The position numbers and the translations under genes are program-made. From NCBI GenBank assembly GCA_016763135.1, contig JAESUI010000239.1, positions 1 to 6,883 on the forward strand: a DNA stretch of 6,883 nt, written 5' to 3'. The notes below the pieces were generated by a model. The model was not told the origin of the DNA and ran no database searches. It saw only the letters and a list, made by a program, of their open reading frames with translations. This document shows, piece by piece, positions 6,831-6,883 of the stretch (the first letter of the stretch is position 1; each line of letters starts with the position of its first letter). The DNA comes from Flavobacteriales bacterium (lineage in GTDB: Bacteria > Bacteroidota > Bacteroidia > Flavobacteriales_E > Vicingaceae).

Positions 6831-6883
6831 GACTAAATTTTTATGAGTCTATAAAGATGAATAAAAAATTACCACAAGTAAAC

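Noticed and set aside
6857..6883. Possible plus-strand gene start (ATG 6857, MNKKLPQVN to the window edge)
   Set aside because: Only nine codons are visible, and the divergent gap to the response regulator start is 26 bp, too tight for two ordinary promoters. It cannot be judged from this window.

Overview
The window is AT-rich. Its genes lack strong Shine-Dalgarno leaders and have A/T-rich upstream sequences, one TAnnTTTG-type promoter box is visible, and the proteins read like flavobacterial homologues. I infer a chromosomal segment of a Bacteroidota (Flavobacteriia-like) bacterium. No insertion sequence, phage gene, CRISPR array, rRNA or complete tRNA is visible.

Layout from left to right: (1) the 3' end of a plus-strand class V aminotransferase; (2) convergent to it, with only 2 bp between the stop codons, a minus-strand saccharopine dehydrogenase/lysine 6-dehydrogenase-type oxidoreductase; (3) a 158-bp intergenic region with a perfect 16-bp palindrome and a 10-bp inverted repeat enclosing a comparatively GC-rich loop; (4) a complete minus-strand NAD-dependent DNA ligase, ligA; (5) a short divergent region with a Bacteroidota -7 box, then a plus-strand TPR-repeat protein; (6) convergent to it, with 3' ends overlapping by 18 bp, a large minus-strand polytopic membrane protein resembling GT-C (family 39/ArnT-like) glycosyltransferases; (7) upstream of that on the same strand, a response regulator of NarL/FixJ type that consists of a receiver domain and a short tail and lacks the usual HTH output domain. 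The last 53 bases hold no complete gene.

The genes do not form one obvious pathway. The aminotransferase and dehydrogenase could both act in amino-acid metabolism but face each other. LigA is replication and repair housekeeping. The response regulator and the membrane glycosyltransferase are co-oriented 45 bp apart and may be co-transcribed, although a small hairpin and a promoter-like sequence lie between them. I see no convincing novel multi-gene system. The items most worth a second look are the structured 1561-1680 intergenic block, the HTH-less regulator, and a terminator-like hairpin pointing antisense inside the glycosyltransferase gene.
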